Below are positions 11,200 to 31,400 of a DNA stretch of 64,000 nucleotides, piece by piece. This DNA is from Odontesthes bonariensis (Eukaryota > Chordata > Actinopteri > Atheriniformes > Atherinopsidae). Each line of letters begins with the position of its first letter. The first letter of the stretch is position 1. Under the pieces are notes generated by a model that saw only the letters and a program-made list of their open reading frames with translations, ran no database searches and was not told where the DNA came from. The position numbers and the translations under genes are program-made. The stretch covers positions 25,909,209-25,973,208 of the forward strand of contig NC_134510.1 in NCBI RefSeq assembly GCF_027942865.1, in the 5' to 3' direction.

Positions 11200-14100
11200 A
11201 AAACTGTTTGGGGTATGAACTTTCTTTTGCAAATGAAAGCCTGAAGTTGCTCCTTCTCTCTTGTCACTGGATGCAGAAATGGGAGCAGACGCCCAAGTTC
11301 TCACATATTTCGCCTACTTGAGGTCTCACAAAATGGTGGACGCAGTCATCAAGATTGTTGCCATAGTTTGTTTGTTCCTCTCTTTCCTTGTGTTTATAGG
11401 GAAGCTCTCGTCTGTCATTACACGTCATTATGACCCATTAACAGATATTTATCTGGAAACAACTCCCTTCCTCCTTTCCTTTTGCTTTCAGCCTTAAAAT
11501 CAGAGTTGTGTCCAACCCAGGCATTGTTTTGGTTGAGAACATACTTTTTCCCTTTTTTGTGTGTGTGTGCTTTCCTGTTCAGTTTTCACATGCCCCTGTC
11601 TTAAGTCACTTGTAGGTGAAAAACTACAAGTTTAAGTTGATCGACTTCACGACTACTTTGAAATAAGATCAGTATTGTTGTTCACAGACACACACAAGTA
11701 AAACATGTATAAACTTCATGTGGCAGAATTATAATCTATATTTCTACAGTCGATACTGTAGCACAGGTGAAGCTTGAGACAGTCCATTAATAAAGCATAA
11801 TCCTGCCCAGCAAATAGGGTTGTGGCCATTGGCCTAATTAGGTGTTCTTAGATTTACGTCTACTCCTGTTGACCTTTAACTTCAAGAGTTTATTATTATT
11901 TGTCAGCAACTGAAGCCTAATTTCATGCTGGAAAGCAATGTTATGAAGAAATAGTTTATACTTGATCAAGCGTCACTCACTCAGAATGCGCACTGCGCTC
12001 GGATGCCAGACATACTGGACATTTTTTCACATTTAGGAAAACATTTCAAAAGTAGCTGCAAATCCTCAGTCATTCTCCTGCCAGCAGTTAGTCCACCCTA
12101 GGCAACAGGTCACATGTTAGGGATTGTTTGGTGGGGAGGACGTAATTCTTTTGGCCCTCACACTTACAGGATGAAGATGACAGTAATTGGCTAAGTGTAG
12201 GGGGCAGAGCAGGAGTAATCCAACAGATGGACTCTGAGCATATTTATGGAGCAAAACATATCTTTTTTCAAAAATACAAACGATACATGAAGGATTATCC
12301 GATAGCTAAGTGTACAAATGTTTTATGTGCATGTTGCTGTGCTTTAATTCTTGGCGTTTACGCTTCTTTTCTTGTCATAAATAGAGTAACGCACCCACCT
12401 CCATTCTATGTTGGTCTGTAAAGGATAATCAAGGGGATAGTTTTAGTCTAATCAAAACAGACATAACTGAAACAGACTGATGGAGGAAATTTGTAAGACA
12501 AAGACTGTCTTCAAGATAGTTTGACCTGCTGATTATTACCGTGGCCTCGCAAAGTAAGCTAACAGCTGTTAACAACTAAGATGGAAATACTCAGAAAATG
12601 GATGGAAGAAAGTTTGTAACGGTGAAACAGTGTGCTGGACACAATTTGGCATCAACCCAGCTAAAACAGAATTTCAGAGAATAGGAAAACTGGGGTGCAT
12701 ATTTGAAGATCTAGCTCATAACAACAAATCCAACTCGGACACAGAAAGGGCCACCTAACAGGGGCAACGCTGCAGCTCCCGCAGGACAGGAAGGAGCTCG
12801 AGAGCTGGGCCGAGACGGCTGGCGGTGGTGCTGATGATGTGAGGGGCGTAGGTGTGATTGGGGATAGAGGTGAGCCTGAGTAAGTTAAACTGCCTGAACA
12901 GATGGTGGTCTGGACTTAGATGTCAGTTGTCACTGAAATAGCAGACGTAATGCTGGAGAACTTAAAGCTAGCTTTTAAATCTCGCTGGAGGGCGGGTTCA
13001 CAGAGACTCCCAGAGAGCATCTGGTGTTAGCCAGATGACATACATTTGGTCTGTGATTTTGTGCTTCTCAATTTCATGAAGAAGTTGCACTGTAAGTCAC
13101 TGAAAAAGACAGGGTGAAGAGTTTTAATAAAAGTGCAATGATTTACAAATAACTCAAACCCTGTATTCATTGGAAATTGCTGAAAGACAACACATCAAAT
13201 GTTGAAACCCTTAGTAATCATTAATTGTTTTTATTTATTTATTTATTTTACCAATGCTAGTTTTAAATGCTGGAATAGGCTCCAGCCCCCCCCCCCGCGA
13301 CCTGACCGACGGATTCAGCGGTATAGAAAATGGATGGATGGATGGATAGTTTTAAATGCGATGGCACCAACTAAGAAGAGAAATTAATGTTTTTTTTACC
13401 ATATTTTACCGTAAATACTACATCCATACCTGAAGAAGATTCATCTATTGTATTCCACAATCATTTATTTTTATTTTGGAAGATTCTGTATCTTTTTGTT
13501 GGAAAAAAAATAGATACAACCTTAAAAAAAAATGGTTGGAAGACCTAAGAGGATTTGAGCTGCTAATTGTGTCAGGTCTCTGTTGTTGAACCTTTTGTTT
13601 CATAATGTGGTAAATGTTTTTTTGTTTGTTAGAGGTCTGAACTGCATGCTGGACAGTTCAAAAGCAAGGCATTTTTCTCACCTGGACCGCAGCACATGTT
13701 GCTCCAAAACCTGCATATATATCATACATAGATGTTATCTTCACAGATGTACAAGATGCCCATGTTGTGTGCTTTATAGCACCTCCATACCCTCACAGGT
13801 GCCAGATTTTGAGCTGTGTGCTGATAACAAGCTGCACGGTTCCTTTCTTGTTTGCTTTGGAGGATTCAGCGTCCATGATTTCCAAAAGGAATTCAAATGA
13901 TTCCTTAGACCGCAGGACAATTTTTCACATCATCTTAGTTGATCTTAGTTTTCCCAGATCGTGTTTATATGGAAGTGGCAACAAACTGTCCTCAGTAGCA
14001 ATGGTGTTCATTGTGATATAGTGCTGCCTGAAGGCCTGAATATCACTGTCACCATTAGTCTCCTTATTCACTGCAACTTTACATTGAGTCAATCTGCTGA

Positions 14101-14640
14101 GCTATTAAACAATCTTTTTGGGAACAATTCCACATGGTTTGACTCAGATTCTAATTACTCTAACACGGTCACACATTTTAGATCTGTCCAGACTTCCAGA
14201 CCTAAACAGAGAAAATAAGACTAGCGGGTTCATTTTAGTCAAACGCTCATCCACTTTAAATCCCGCATTAACAGAATTAACCCAGTCACCTCCCATAACA
14301 GTGATTCCCACCATCCTTCTTATCTCTCACCGTCTGACAGTTGAGACAGACGCTCAGTTCTCCAGCCGTCATCTGCCCACACAACACACAGGTAAGATCT
14401 CCTGAGTTACTTTGATTATCATGCGATTTGACGAATAGTTGATGATACATTCAGGCGTTCATAAATGACAGCTTAAATATCTAAACCATGTTTCTTGTAA
14501 AGTGTTTTGCAGGGTTTCGTTTGGCCTTTAACATCAAAGGAAGAAGCAAACATATATATTTTGGATAGAGACCAGAACCATTTGGTACAGGAGAAGAAAG
14601 CATCCGGAGGAGGCAAATACTTGCCATTGAGTTTGACAAG
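11200..14640. other. intergenic region, repeat-derived in part
   Basis: No supported gene. From about 13100 to 14320 the sequence resembles a decayed dispersed DNA element: a GTGCAATGATTTACAAATAA stretch at the left, and TTCCTTAGACCGCAGGACAA near 13905, recalling a dispersed fish repeat. Short open frames at 13583-14405 are probably by-products. The 5' UTR of the recoverin gene probably begins near 14560. Confidence 0.4.
13262..13350 (+). repeat. RTE-type LINE 3' tail
   Basis: Contains TGGAATAGGCTCCAGCCCCC, a C run, GACCTGACC and CGGTATAGAAAATGGATGG, ending in GGATGG units. This is the common 3' end of teleost RTE/Rex3-type LINEs and their dependants. It is a short 5'-truncated copy. Confidence 0.7.
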
Positions 14641-14666
14641 TTACTGAGACAGTGAGAGCAACTGCC

Positions 14667-17600
14667 ATGGGAAATACCACCAGCAGCGCGATATCAAAGG
14701 AGATCCTGGAGGACCTGAAGCTAAGCACCAAATTTACTGAGACTGAAATCTCCCAGTGGTACGAGAACTTTCAGAAGCAGTGTCCCACAGGACGCATCAC
14801 ACCAGAAGAGTTTGAGGAGATCTATACCCGCTTCTTCCCCGAAGCTGATGCCAAGAGCTACGCACGGCATGTGTTTCGCTCCTTTGACACCAACGATGAC
14901 GGCACTTTGGATTTCAAGGAGTACATCATTGCACTGCACATGACCTCCAGTGGAAAGACGACCCGGAAACTGGAGTGGGCCTTTTCACTGTTTGATGTGG
15001 ATAAGAACGGATACATCAACAAGACAGAAGTGAAAGAGATATGCCAGGTAAAAGGGGGGGGGTTGAAAGAAAGGGTTGATCAAAGCCAGAGTCAGACAGA
15101 AATCAGTTTAAGATAATTGGTAGTTTAAGGTAATTCTGGCATTTTCCCTTAAACGCGACTTTTAGATTGTTGTGCAGTGTTGTATCAAACAGTTTTCATC
15201 TAAAAGTGCTTGAAACAGGTCATCGTTTCCTTCACAATTATGATGAATCAGATCATAATATTCTCTTACTCATGTCTTGAGATAAAGGTTTCAGGCTTGA
15301 CTGGAAGGAAATCATAATCAGGATTAACCAGCTGTTGTGATGGATATAATTTAATCCAACACAACAAGATTGCATTGGTACTAAACTGCAAATCTTATGT
15401 GATTCATTTTTTTTATATTTTCTTTGATAAATACTGATTTAACTGGATAACTTTGAAGTTTATTGCTGCGTTATATTGTCAGGTTCCCCTGTTATTTTGT
15501 TGGTCCACCTTAACTGTGTTGCTGTTATGTGGAAATTTGCAATCCCTCTTATTGTATGTAGGTCTCAGCCATGATTGCCTGTGCAATTAGTCGTCTGTTT
15601 GACCTCTTGATAATCTCTGTGATTATAGGTTAAGCACTCAGACAATATAAGCAGTACTATTCTGTGGCAAGGCCACTTTTAACTTTTAGCTCTAACCGAA
15701 TCTATCCATGATCTTCTGTTTAATCCATGTGTGTTTTTTTTCTTATTCATAAGCTTTTAGTGTACAATCACCGTGATAAATATTATCCATTGTTTTCATA
15801 AAGTCAAACAAACTGAGGTATCAAAGGTCCCTGTATTCTGTTTTAAGACAAATGAGAAAGATTTGTAAGAGGTTTAGAAAGATCAGCTGAGAATCCAGCT
15901 TGAATCGTAATGGGATTTATTTCCTGGCCAACTGGCCTGAGTCCAAAAGCATTCTGTTTACACTGACTGCATGAAGTAGCTGAATTTTGATACTTTAACA
16001 GCTATAAACTTAACACTGTCTTGCATTAAAACAAGATCAGATTTTTGTTTGTATGTTTGTGAGGAGGTCTGTAAAACATTAACAATGAAAAAAGACAGAT
16101 CGAATGAATGAATTGAAACTATTCACCATTGCAGAATATTTCTAAATGATTTGATATCTTCTATCTATGCATTCAAAGAAGAAAACTAAAGAGAGTAAAT
16201 CACTGATGGGGCAGACTAATAACTAGTTTAAACAGGGTCTCAAATACAGAATGCATTATTTATGGGTAAGCAGCTGCTTAACCCTGCCCCCTTTCCTAAC
16301 TGATTCCAACCTCAAACCTTTTTATGCAGATATAGATAACATCTTTAGATAACAAGGTTATATTTACAGTCTCCAACTCTTCCAGCTCACCATCTGAACT
16401 ATATTGGGACCACACGATCAGAGGGGTATGACTGAAGGCAAGAACAGGGAGAGAAGACATGACATCTCAACGTTTGGCCCATGGCCTGAGTCTTGGCACT
16501 AATCCATGTTAATCTAGGTGTCTTAAATGTGAGAGATGAGTGCTTCCTTTCTAAGTGGGACACACTCTTTAACCCCTGAACTCTGAAATGTGCAGTTATT
16601 TACTTCCTACTGGATTTTAAGTGGCCCATTTCAGATGGACTGCTTCTAAAAAAGACATAAAGGCGGCTGAATGTATTGTTGTGGCTAGCCTGATTATTTA
16701 TTTGGACATATGTGGTAAATGTATTTAGATGGATCATCTGCATTTTAACTGCAATGGTCAGTCTCATTAGGACTGTTGTTGTAGCTGCATTTAGTGAGAT
16801 GATCAGTTAGCAGGTGGGGATTACTGATTGATCATATAATAACTTGTTTGTATTCAGCCAAATTGCACAGATCACAGTGACTTATGGCTGTTTGCAGGAT
16901 GAAAAAACCTTTAAGAAAAAGTTCTGGCTTGTTGCTTTTCGCCTAATGTCAAGCTGTTTCACACCAGAGGCAATATAAGCCACACATTCACAAGGCCAAA
17001 ATGAGCCGCAGAAGGCAGCAGGTTTTCTAATTTGTTCTACAAATTTCTTGCCATGTGCACATTTCTTTTCTGTGCTGCACAGATGTTCGCTATGGCTGAG
17101 AGAGAAAAATGATGCAGCATTTTTTCTTTATCTTTACTCTCCCCAACCCACCCCCACCCCCACCCCAGGCAATATTTAAGCTCATCCCAGAGGAGGACCA
17201 GAAGAAGCTAGCAGAGGATGAGAACACCCCTGAGAAGAGAGCCAACAAGCTGTGGGCTTACTTCAATAAGAAAGACAATGGTATGCAAGCATTGTTATTA
17301 TGGTCATTTTTGTAAATCACAGATATTGCAGTCAAACTTTGTAATATTCTGTATATATATATATTTTTTTGTATCACAATGTTTCGGAAATTCTATTTTC
17401 AAATATGCGAATGAGAAACTGTCTATCGGAATATGTGTTAATTCACAAAAAATTCCTGATTAGAGGCCTGAACACTGAATAAAACTAGGTCCCATAAAGA
17501 ACTGAAAAGGAAATACTGTCGGCAGCCATTTAAAAAGTTACATTTTGGCAACTTTTTTGGAATAAATGTCCTGTAAATTAAAAAGTGGATAATGTCTGAA

Positions 17601-18579
17601 CAAACAGCTTAGTTAAAACCTTCAAAATGTGTGTAAGAATTAAAAGTAATAGGTGTCTAACTCAGACTATGACCAAGTAAGGAAGAAAAATTAGACAATG
17701 GACCTTGCTGTTATGGATTGTAAAATTACATAAATTTCAGTTTGGATGCATCATTTAGCGTGTCATTTATATTGTATTATTTATCTCACACATCATCATT
17801 GTGTCTTTGAGTATTTAGAAAAGCGCTTTTAAATAAAATGTATTATTATTAATATTAGGGAAAAAGTAAGAAAGTAGCTTTTAAATATCACCATGACACC
17901 AACATTGAGACAGTTATTTTGTTGTTCAACAGACAAAGTGCAGAAAAACAAGCACATGATTTTGTATTTAAGATGATTTTTCCCACTAGTTTGACTAAAT
18001 ACGAGTTAATGATATACAAGCAAACGGGCCAAACATTTAGAAAGTGAAAAAACATTGCTTTTTCCAGTAGTTTTCGTCTTAAAGGGGATTTAAAATCTGT
18101 GTTCTCTGTAGCAAGTATATCTCAGCAGATGTTCTAACATCTTGTAAGATAATCCACATTTAACAGTCAGTTGTTTGGCTTAACAAAAATGGAAGAACTA
18201 AATCCACCTGTGGCCCATCTGCTCATATAGTATAGCTTCACTGATGTAATCTTTATTATGTATGTACCAAACATTTGTCATGAAACCTTAAGTGACATTA
18301 TAGGTGCATGCTAATATCCTACATGCATGCGTGTGTACACGCGAACACACAAAAACATGACACACACAAAGGAGATAAGAGAGGATTTATAGAGTCCTCA
18401 TTCAACCTTAGTTTACCAGCCCTCCTTTCTGTCTGTCCTGATCAGTTTCCTCCACATTTTAACATTTCTTTCTCCTCTTTCTCCTCACAGAACGACTGGC
18501 TGAAGGCGAATTCATCAAAGGAGTGATTGAAAATGAAAACGCAATGCGTCTAATCCACTATGAACCTCTGAAACAATGA
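14667..18579 (+). CDS. rcvrn: recoverin/visinin, photoreceptor calcium sensor
   Basis: Three coding exons: 14667-15047, 17169-17280 and 18491-18579 (TGA 18577-18579); phases agree, giving 193 residues, near recoverin (about 200). The start is placed at MGNTTSS, because Gly2 with this context is the N-myristoylation signal; the upstream in-frame MRATA would destroy it. Four EF-hands in family order: EF1 degenerate (CPTG, residues 39-42), EF2 loop D74-E85 (DTNDDGTLDFKE), EF3 loop D110-E121 (DVDKNGYINKTE), EF4 degenerate (NKKDNERLAEGE). The end MRLIHYEPLKQ is closer to chicken visinin (MRLIQYEP) than to the longer Lys-rich tail of rod recoverin, so a cone-type paralogue (fish rcvrn2 or rcvrn3 class) is likely. 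Family role: a calcium-myristoyl switch inhibiting rhodopsin/opsin kinase at outer-segment membranes. Confidence 0.93.
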
Positions 18580-20116
18580 GGTCATTCATATCTATCCTCT
18601 CTCCCTTTGTCTTTCATGGCAAAACAACCTTTTTATTTTTTTTCCTTCATTCTCTCGAATGTTCCCTCGATTTTCCCTTTAATCCTCTTGTCCCTCTGTG
18701 TAAATACTCTCTGCTTGCAGTGTTTTGGTTGCGACTAACTTTTCAATAAGTTTTTGATTGTATTCAATTGTCTGTCAGTGAATTCATATTAGGTCAGTAG
18801 AGGCAAAGCATTAGTGTTTTAAAACGTGTGTGGCCAAAAAGCAGATTTAGAGTGAATACAACTACACATATGAAGATAAAATCAATATATCGTTAGGTAT
18901 CATGAATATTGTTCCATTGTTGACTTTCAAACACATCAAAAAATTTGGCTCTGGAGAAATGAATTGTGTAATTGCAATTATAAATGTATCCCGGCAGATA
19001 GTTGGCTAGTTTGAACTTTTTTACAGACTTTGAAATGTCCTGATTGAGTGTAGCTCTCGGGTGTTGTTCTTTATTCACTGCACAATAAATTAGAGGTTTT
19101 CTCATACATCTGTTGTTTGGAAATCGATTTATTTATCTTTCCCATAAATTCCTCTTTGACCCAGAAACATACTTTAAAGTATAATGATTGGGGCTGACAA
19201 AAAAAATGGTGCTTAAGGCTCCAAGTAGTATTCAATTGTATTAATCCCTGACAGAAAATCCAGGATTATCTCAAAAGTGTAACCAACAGATATTAAAGGT
19301 AAACAATGTAGGTATGTTTGTATGTCTTCATAGATTACTGCCTTTATAATTAAATGTTAAACACACTGTGACTACCTAAAGCTCATTCCTAAACCATTGT
19401 TTTCGAGATGTTTTCATGGTGCAGATGTTAAAGAGTGTGTGTCTTTGCGTGCCAGTATTTCTTTCCAACTTTCCTTCCTCTCCGTCCCTTCACATCTTTC
19501 CTCTCGATTCCTCCTTCTTTCCATCCAACTCAGGATTACTGGTTTACACATAATCTTCTGTTCAACATGAGAGAGCAGACTTTTCAAAATCTCTGTAATC
19601 TTTTTATCTCTATGGGTTTGTGTGTGCTTCACCACAGAGAAGCCGTGTTTGCCCGAGTTGCTGGTGTGCATGCATTGCAACAAAATTATGCCTCTATCAT
19701 AAGTTCACCATTAGAAAAATAATATTTTGACAAAGGAAACATGCTGGATGCCAAACTCAGATACATGAGAATGTATTGTATATCGATTTGACAGAACTTT
19801 GACATGAGTTCACCATTGAGATGACGGTTGCCATAGCAGGTTATTATATAAGTAATATAGTAAGACAAACACTTGAATTACATTTAGAATTGTACATTTA
19901 CTTTCCGACAATTAGGCACAGAGAAATATGAATACATCATAGTCTTAATATTTTGATATGCGCTGATCAGATTGCCTTTAACCACAATGAGTTCGGCCAA
20001 AGTTCACAGAAAGCAGGTGACAAAAAAAATCAGGGTTTGTTTTCAGCTCATGATGCAGTCTTTCCTTTTCAGGTTGTTCAGCCCTTTTAGTTGAATGTAG
20101 CTATGTTACTGATCCC
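18580..20116. other. recoverin 3' UTR and short intergenic stretch
   Basis: After the recoverin stop there is T-rich 3' UTR-like sequence; an AATAAA at 19084-19089 is a possible poly(A) signal. The converging gsg1l2 gene ends at 20117, so its 3' UTR must also lie here. No RNA gene or mobile element is recognisable. Confidence 0.4.
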
Positions 20117-25258
<5,142 letters not shown>

Positions 25259-28200
25259 GGCTACGAGGGGGACAAAGGAGGCACGGGGCACCAGAAAGAG
25301 ACACAACAGGTTGCAAGGACGACAAGAGGAGGACAGACGGGGATGCTACACGTGGGAATAAGACGGACGGGACGGAGTGTAAGCTTGCAGCCACAGATGT
25401 AGCTGACAAGCTTGGATAGATGCTTTGTTGTGGTTTTAAGAGCTGATGAGCTGCCAGCTTTAAACGGGAAGCAGAGATAAATGTGACGTGACGGAACAGA
25501 ACAGAAAGAAGATAACAAAACACAGCTGACAAAGTGACACTGCAAGATCAATGTGATTAAAAGAGAAGAAGATAAAGAGAATGAGAAGCGAGGAAGTAGG
25601 ATAAGAAGCTCTGAAGCTGAAGGGACAGATGGAGTGAAAAAATGAACAAGGGATTTAGGTGGAATAAGTGCACACAGTGGGAGAGTAGAATGGGATGTGA
25701 GGATGTAACACTTAAATGTGATGTTCTATTGATCCTCGTGGGAACTGATATGCCCACAAATCCCCTGACCTCAAGACCCTTTTTTTCCAGCTGAATTAAA
25801 TTAGTTTCTGTATGCCATGCCAAAACGACAAAGGTTTTACAGCTAAAGAGGAAGTAAAGAACTTCCTTAAATATGGTTCTTTACATAGTGAGAAAGGAAA
25901 ATTTGACTGCTGACTGGAGCACAGAGGCCACGTGGTGACATCTAACTTTGTTCCTTCAGTCACTGTTAAAGTCAAATAAGTCTTCCAGCTGTTTTTGAGG
26001 AGGCTTTATGGAAGGCTGAGTAATGTGACCCAGGCTAATGTCTTTGTGCTCCCTGACTGTCACACTCAGCAATGAGTCTTCTGCTTGTTATAAACGGCCC
26101 CTGCAGGACTTTAAGTGCTAAACCAGGAAGAGGCTCAAAACAAACAAATGTTTTGTTGATGCTGTTATGGATGAGCCACAGATTTAAATGAAAATTTTTG
26201 AGTGATAATCCCTGAAAATCTGCTTTAATCTGTGTGTGTTAGTAGTATTTTAGTGTGAAGTACAATCTCCCCATGCCGGCTCTCTGTCTCTCAGACAATG
26301 ACCCCCGGCAGCCCCTGAAAAACAAAAAAAAACAGCGGTTAAACCAGTCAGTTCAGAACACTTATTCAGCTATGCTTACATGGTGCCTGCTGATTAAAAA
26401 TATGTCATTTAATTATGATATTACTATTAATTCAAATAGAGAATAACAAAAGTGTTTCCCGTGGTGGTTATGGCAAAAGTCCAGCTAAAATAGAAAACAT
26501 TGCCAGAATATGGCCCTTCAATGTTTATGCAACTTTTAGAGTTTTATCGAGCACGAAGGTGTGTATTTGGCCCCAAAGTCATTCTGCACAGAAAGAATCG
26601 CCTGAAAAGACCCTCGACAAACTGCGTACAGGTATATGAAGCTGATTTTACTCTTTAATGTCCCGCTCTACCATTTGGTCGAGCTGATGTGAGTATGCAA
26701 AGAGGAATCTCCTGTTACTTTTTCAAATTTTGATACTTTTACAGTTAAGTGAGATCTCATCCGTTTAATTTATACAACACTGATTTTTGATTACAGCAAA
26801 AAGGAGATTGAGAAATGCAAAGAAATGCATTTCCTTTAGCTTTTTTTCAAGGTGCAGATGTTTAAGGTTTTAAGGCAAATTGTGATTAAACATTGACTTG
26901 ATTTGTTTTTTTAATTGACAAATCAAAACTGTTTGTTCATTCCTCTCTTTGCATGTTCCCTGCTGTGAGGGGAACTTTAACTTTTTTCAGAAGCATCAAC
27001 TTTGATCTCGACAGGAACCGAAGTTCTATTTTTCAGATTAAGTTGAAGCGAGGGACCAGCTTAATCTTTCTGAACATTATTAACACTTTATGCGATTATC
27101 TGAGCAGAACTCTTTTAAAAAGTGGATATTACTCTTTATGGTGGGCTTTGTGATCAGAATTGAAAAAAAACTCTCGTCCAAATTTAGCTGATATTACAAA
27201 TATTTAATTTTAGAATAAAAATGGTCATTATTTCCTCAACAGAACCTGAATTCTTGTTGATCGCATCGACAGGAATATTAGATTTTAAAAACTACACACA
27301 TTATTTCCCTCAGTTAAAACAGTCACAAGTCACATCGAAAGGTAGTTTATGAACATCTCAGCTTTTTAGTCTATGTGCAACTAAACAGTCTCATAAAAGG
27401 CATGCATAATCAGTGCATTATCCAGGAATTCATCATGACAAGCTCTTCAGTTTAAGAAATGATGAAAAGGAATCAACTCAATGACATTTATCAGTTATCA
27501 CAGTACTTGATTATTCCTCCATTGTCTGACAAGCAACTTAATCTCCACTTATTTAAGGACGAGTGACACGTGCCTTCCTAAGAGTAACTACTGTCGTAAA
27601 ACGATATATATTCACCCGTCACTTCTTGTCGTTTTCTGACCCCACAATCTGCCTTATTTAAGAGCCTTTAACCAAAATGCTTCTTAAGAACTTACATGTA
27701 GTTGCTCCATCTTGAACACTCTACGTCACCACGGTCTTCCTCTGTATCCCGTCTGTCAACAGTTTTCATCATTCAGGATGCGCATCGGCGGTCCTTACCT
27801 CTCCAGCCGCACTCTCCCCTGTAATCCTCCCAGCCAATAGACGGATGGAGATGTGAACTGATGGAGCGACTGAGCGCCTGCCCACACACCAATCTACTCT
27901 GTTTTCTGTCTTTCTTGGGAATTTATGTCACATACCCATCCTGAATCATGTAATCCCTCTAAGTCCATCTGTTACTGTAGTGCCCCCTCGCTTCCTTTCT
28001 GCCCATTTTCAGAGGTGGTTCCCTCTCAGCCTCCCGCCAGCCTTCGTCACCAGTTTAAGTTGCGCTCCATGAAAACGCTCTCTTTGTATTTGACCTGATC
28101 CCTAATCATCACAGCAAGATGATGGAAACCAAACTGTGGACCAACTCTTTTATGGACGTTGGCTTGTGCTTATAATCAATCATGGCATCATTTCTAATCA

Positions 28201-28290
28201 ATCACAACCGTCGAGGAGAGTTAACCGTTTCTTGCTGTATGTGAAATGTTATGCCAAAAAAACAGAGAGAAAGAAACCAAGAGAAAAAAA
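25259..28290. other. gsg1l2 upstream region; no gene seen
   Basis: Three kilobases between the gsg1l2 start and the atg12 3' end without a supportable coding exon. The gsg1l2 reading frame stays open upstream of 25258 for a short way. Low-complexity AT-rich DNA dominates 26200-27700. CCAGCCAATAG near 27830 is a possible CCAAT box. A gsg1l2 promoter or 5' UTR exon may lie here but I cannot place it. Confidence 0.3.
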
Positions 28291-28438
28291 AAAGGTGGAG
28301 AAATCTTTATTTGTTCACAATAATTTATTTACAGTGTATGTACATAATACGTCATAGCAAAAGAGAAAAAACAATAACAAATGTTTAAAGGTACAAATTC
28401 AAGAGGGATTTCATTACACATCAAGATGTACACAGCAG

Positions 28439-31400
28439 TTAACCCCAGGCTTGACATTTACAATAATGTAGAACCAGCTTCCCATCACTGCTGAAACACT
28501 GGAGGAGAGACAAAGAGGGAGAGGAAAAGAGATCAAAACAAATGTTTCGTGTGCGTTCTGTGCAGTCCAAAGTTACAGCCTGCAAATTGATCTTAACTGA
28601 TGGTGATGAAGACAATAATAATAATACTAAAAAAGAAGAAGATATTTCAACTATATTTCGCAGTCTTACTCATCAGGGGACTGGTCAGTGGTCATGGATT
28701 TGGTTTTTTTGTCATATGAACCTTTCCTCTTATTGCTCCCTCTGCTGGTCAACTCATGCATGCTGAACCTACAGGTGGATGACAACCTGCCACAGCCGCT
28801 GATTTAACATTTCATGGCAGGCCAACAGACCATTCCAATATAATAAGGGTGGCAATAAAGTGTTCATTTACCGGCGTCTGTTTCATCTCAAATTCTATAT
28901 CTAAAAAAATGTCTTCTGCAGGATACATCATTAGGATTTAAACAGATATTTTAAACAGTCCAGTTCCCATCTAACAGCCTGAGTGCTGCTTGCAGTTAAA
29001 GCAGGGAGAGCTGACTGCCCGTGTTATTAGGACAATATTGATAGATGGGCTCGACTGGTCTCACAGAAAGCAGCCATAATGTTAGTATTCTCAAAAATGT
29101 CTTAATTGATACCCGTAATTTCTGTGCAGACTGAAATTTTTGAAATTATATATATTTAAAATATGCATGCTGCAAAATTTTTCCTATTATTCAGTCATTT
29201 TGAACGAAAATAGAAATTTTTTTTTAGCTTGAGGAAAAGTTAAATCAAGGCAAACCACACTTAAAATAAACACAAAACAGCACATAAACTTACATCAAAG
29301 AGGACCCCTACTTCTTGGTCTGGTGATGGTGCAAATGACTGGTTAACATAGATGAACTGAAAACCAACAAAAGCAGATACAGCGAGGAGTTACTTTTGTT
29401 CTTTGTTTTTCCCTCCTAATCTTATTCCAGATATACTTTGAGGAGGTCAAGCACCATTTCATCCTTACCAGTTGTTCACCGTCATCGAGCTTGAGGAAAC
29501 GAGAAATGAACTGAGCGAGGGACTGCACCGTCCTCCCCCGGTCCACAGCCCACTTCTTTGTTTTCATTATGGGAGTGTCTCCCACCGCCTTCAGCAGCAC
29601 ATCGACTGGGAAAACAGAGGAAACAAAAGTGAAAGCAGCCGCTGCAGCACAAAGTGATCCAGGCAGATCTGAACTTGAACCGCTCAGTGGAATTTCTGAC
29701 TATGTGCTTCTGGAAAGCACTCGTGTGTGACTTCAATACCACAGCAAGAGGACAAACAGTGTAACAGTGTTTCTTCTCTTAATGTTAGAAAGAACACTGT
29801 CGAAGTATTACAACAGCAATCAGTGCTGTTGGGACAGGAGAAATGACATGCTAAACCTGAGTTTTTGCCTATTGTATCATTATAGCTTTTGGCTTGTATT
29901 TTAATCATTTCAACCTCCAGGTGGGGGCTGCTGGGTAGTGTGACGGTTTGTGCTGTTGCCTGAAGACAAGGAAGTTCCTGATTTCAATCTCAGCTGTGTC
30001 CTTTCGGTGTAGAATTTGCATGTTCTCCCCGTGCACGTGTGGATCTCTACAGCTACTTCAGCTTCTTCCCGCATACCGAAAAATACGTATGTTAGGTTAA
30101 CTGGTTCTTCTAAATGAGCAATTAATTGACTGTGAATGTGCATGTTTTTTTGTCTTTTGTGTTTGGACCATGAGGGAAAAAGCAGATGTAGAAAATGGAT
30201 GCATGTATCAAAAGTGTCCCATGGAGTATTATTTCCTTAATATTGGTACAACCACAAACTGTCAAGTGTACAGTCCTTACATGAAAAATTCCTCTATTAT
30301 CAGCTTAATGAGCTTTGGGATCATCTTTTGGTCAACACCAGCCAGCCTGATGAGGGTCAAGCAGTTAAAAGCCTGGCTACAACCGTTAACTCCGATGGTT
30401 TATAAGTCATGCTGAAAACATGTTGTTGTCATCTCTTTTATATCATTAAATACCGTAGTCATCTCTTAAGAGTAGCCAATAAGGCACATAACTGCTGAGA
30501 CCTAAATGAACATCTGTAGTGTGTTAGCATCATCTCGTTTCTCTTATTGTTTCTTTTAAAAACTGTACCAACTAAATATCTGTCAACAGGTAACTGGAAA
30601 AAGAACTTATGAATGAATGAGAAATCAAAAGGTTTTAGAGTTACTTAACAGAACTTAGAGGATAACAGCATGTCCAAGAGAGAAAGAAGATTTGTAAGCA
30701 TACACATACATAATGAAATTGGTTCCGAAGCAGCACTGAAAAGATTGTCTGCGCTGCAGATACGTCTGCATAACACTTTGCTTTACCCGCCTAATTAAAG
30801 TAGATTGTCTCTAATCGGCATTTTATAAGTCTGATTAATCTTCTAAATGGTTGATTTGTCTGTACTGGACATGATGTGCAACAATCAGCATACAGAGGTT
30901 AGATATGTGAATATAATAAACAAACAGCTGGATGAAGATTACATTATATTGTTGAATATATGTTGAGTCTTGCTTGTCTATGGGTTTGATGGATTTTAAC
31001 CAACTTTAAGCATGTAAATGATTAAGTTCTTTAGCATAGTGGGATTTAACATATCTCTGTACTCCTAATAACAGGCCGCATGAACTGGACTTTTGCAATA
31101 TTTCACGTGTCATATGTTTACAGGTATATATCTGTATGTGTATATAGTGTACAATAATACCCCCTCAGCTGGTTGATACCAGCATTTGTAGATAGTGTAT
31201 TATATTCTTTTGTTTTCTTATTCTCTGCTATGTCTTTTTTAATTACTATGTTCCAGTGTTGTGGGCTTTTTTTTTTTATTATTATTATTATTCAATTTTA
31301 TTCTATTGCTACTGTAACATTTGAAATTTCCTCTTGTGGGACAAATACATGTCCACCTAATGTGGAATAAGTAATTGGAAGCCAGTCTTAAATGAGGTCT

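Noticed and set aside
13583-14405. overlapping open frames as a gene upstream of recoverin
   Set aside because: They shift frame repeatedly, have no recognisable domain, and lie in repeat-like sequence.
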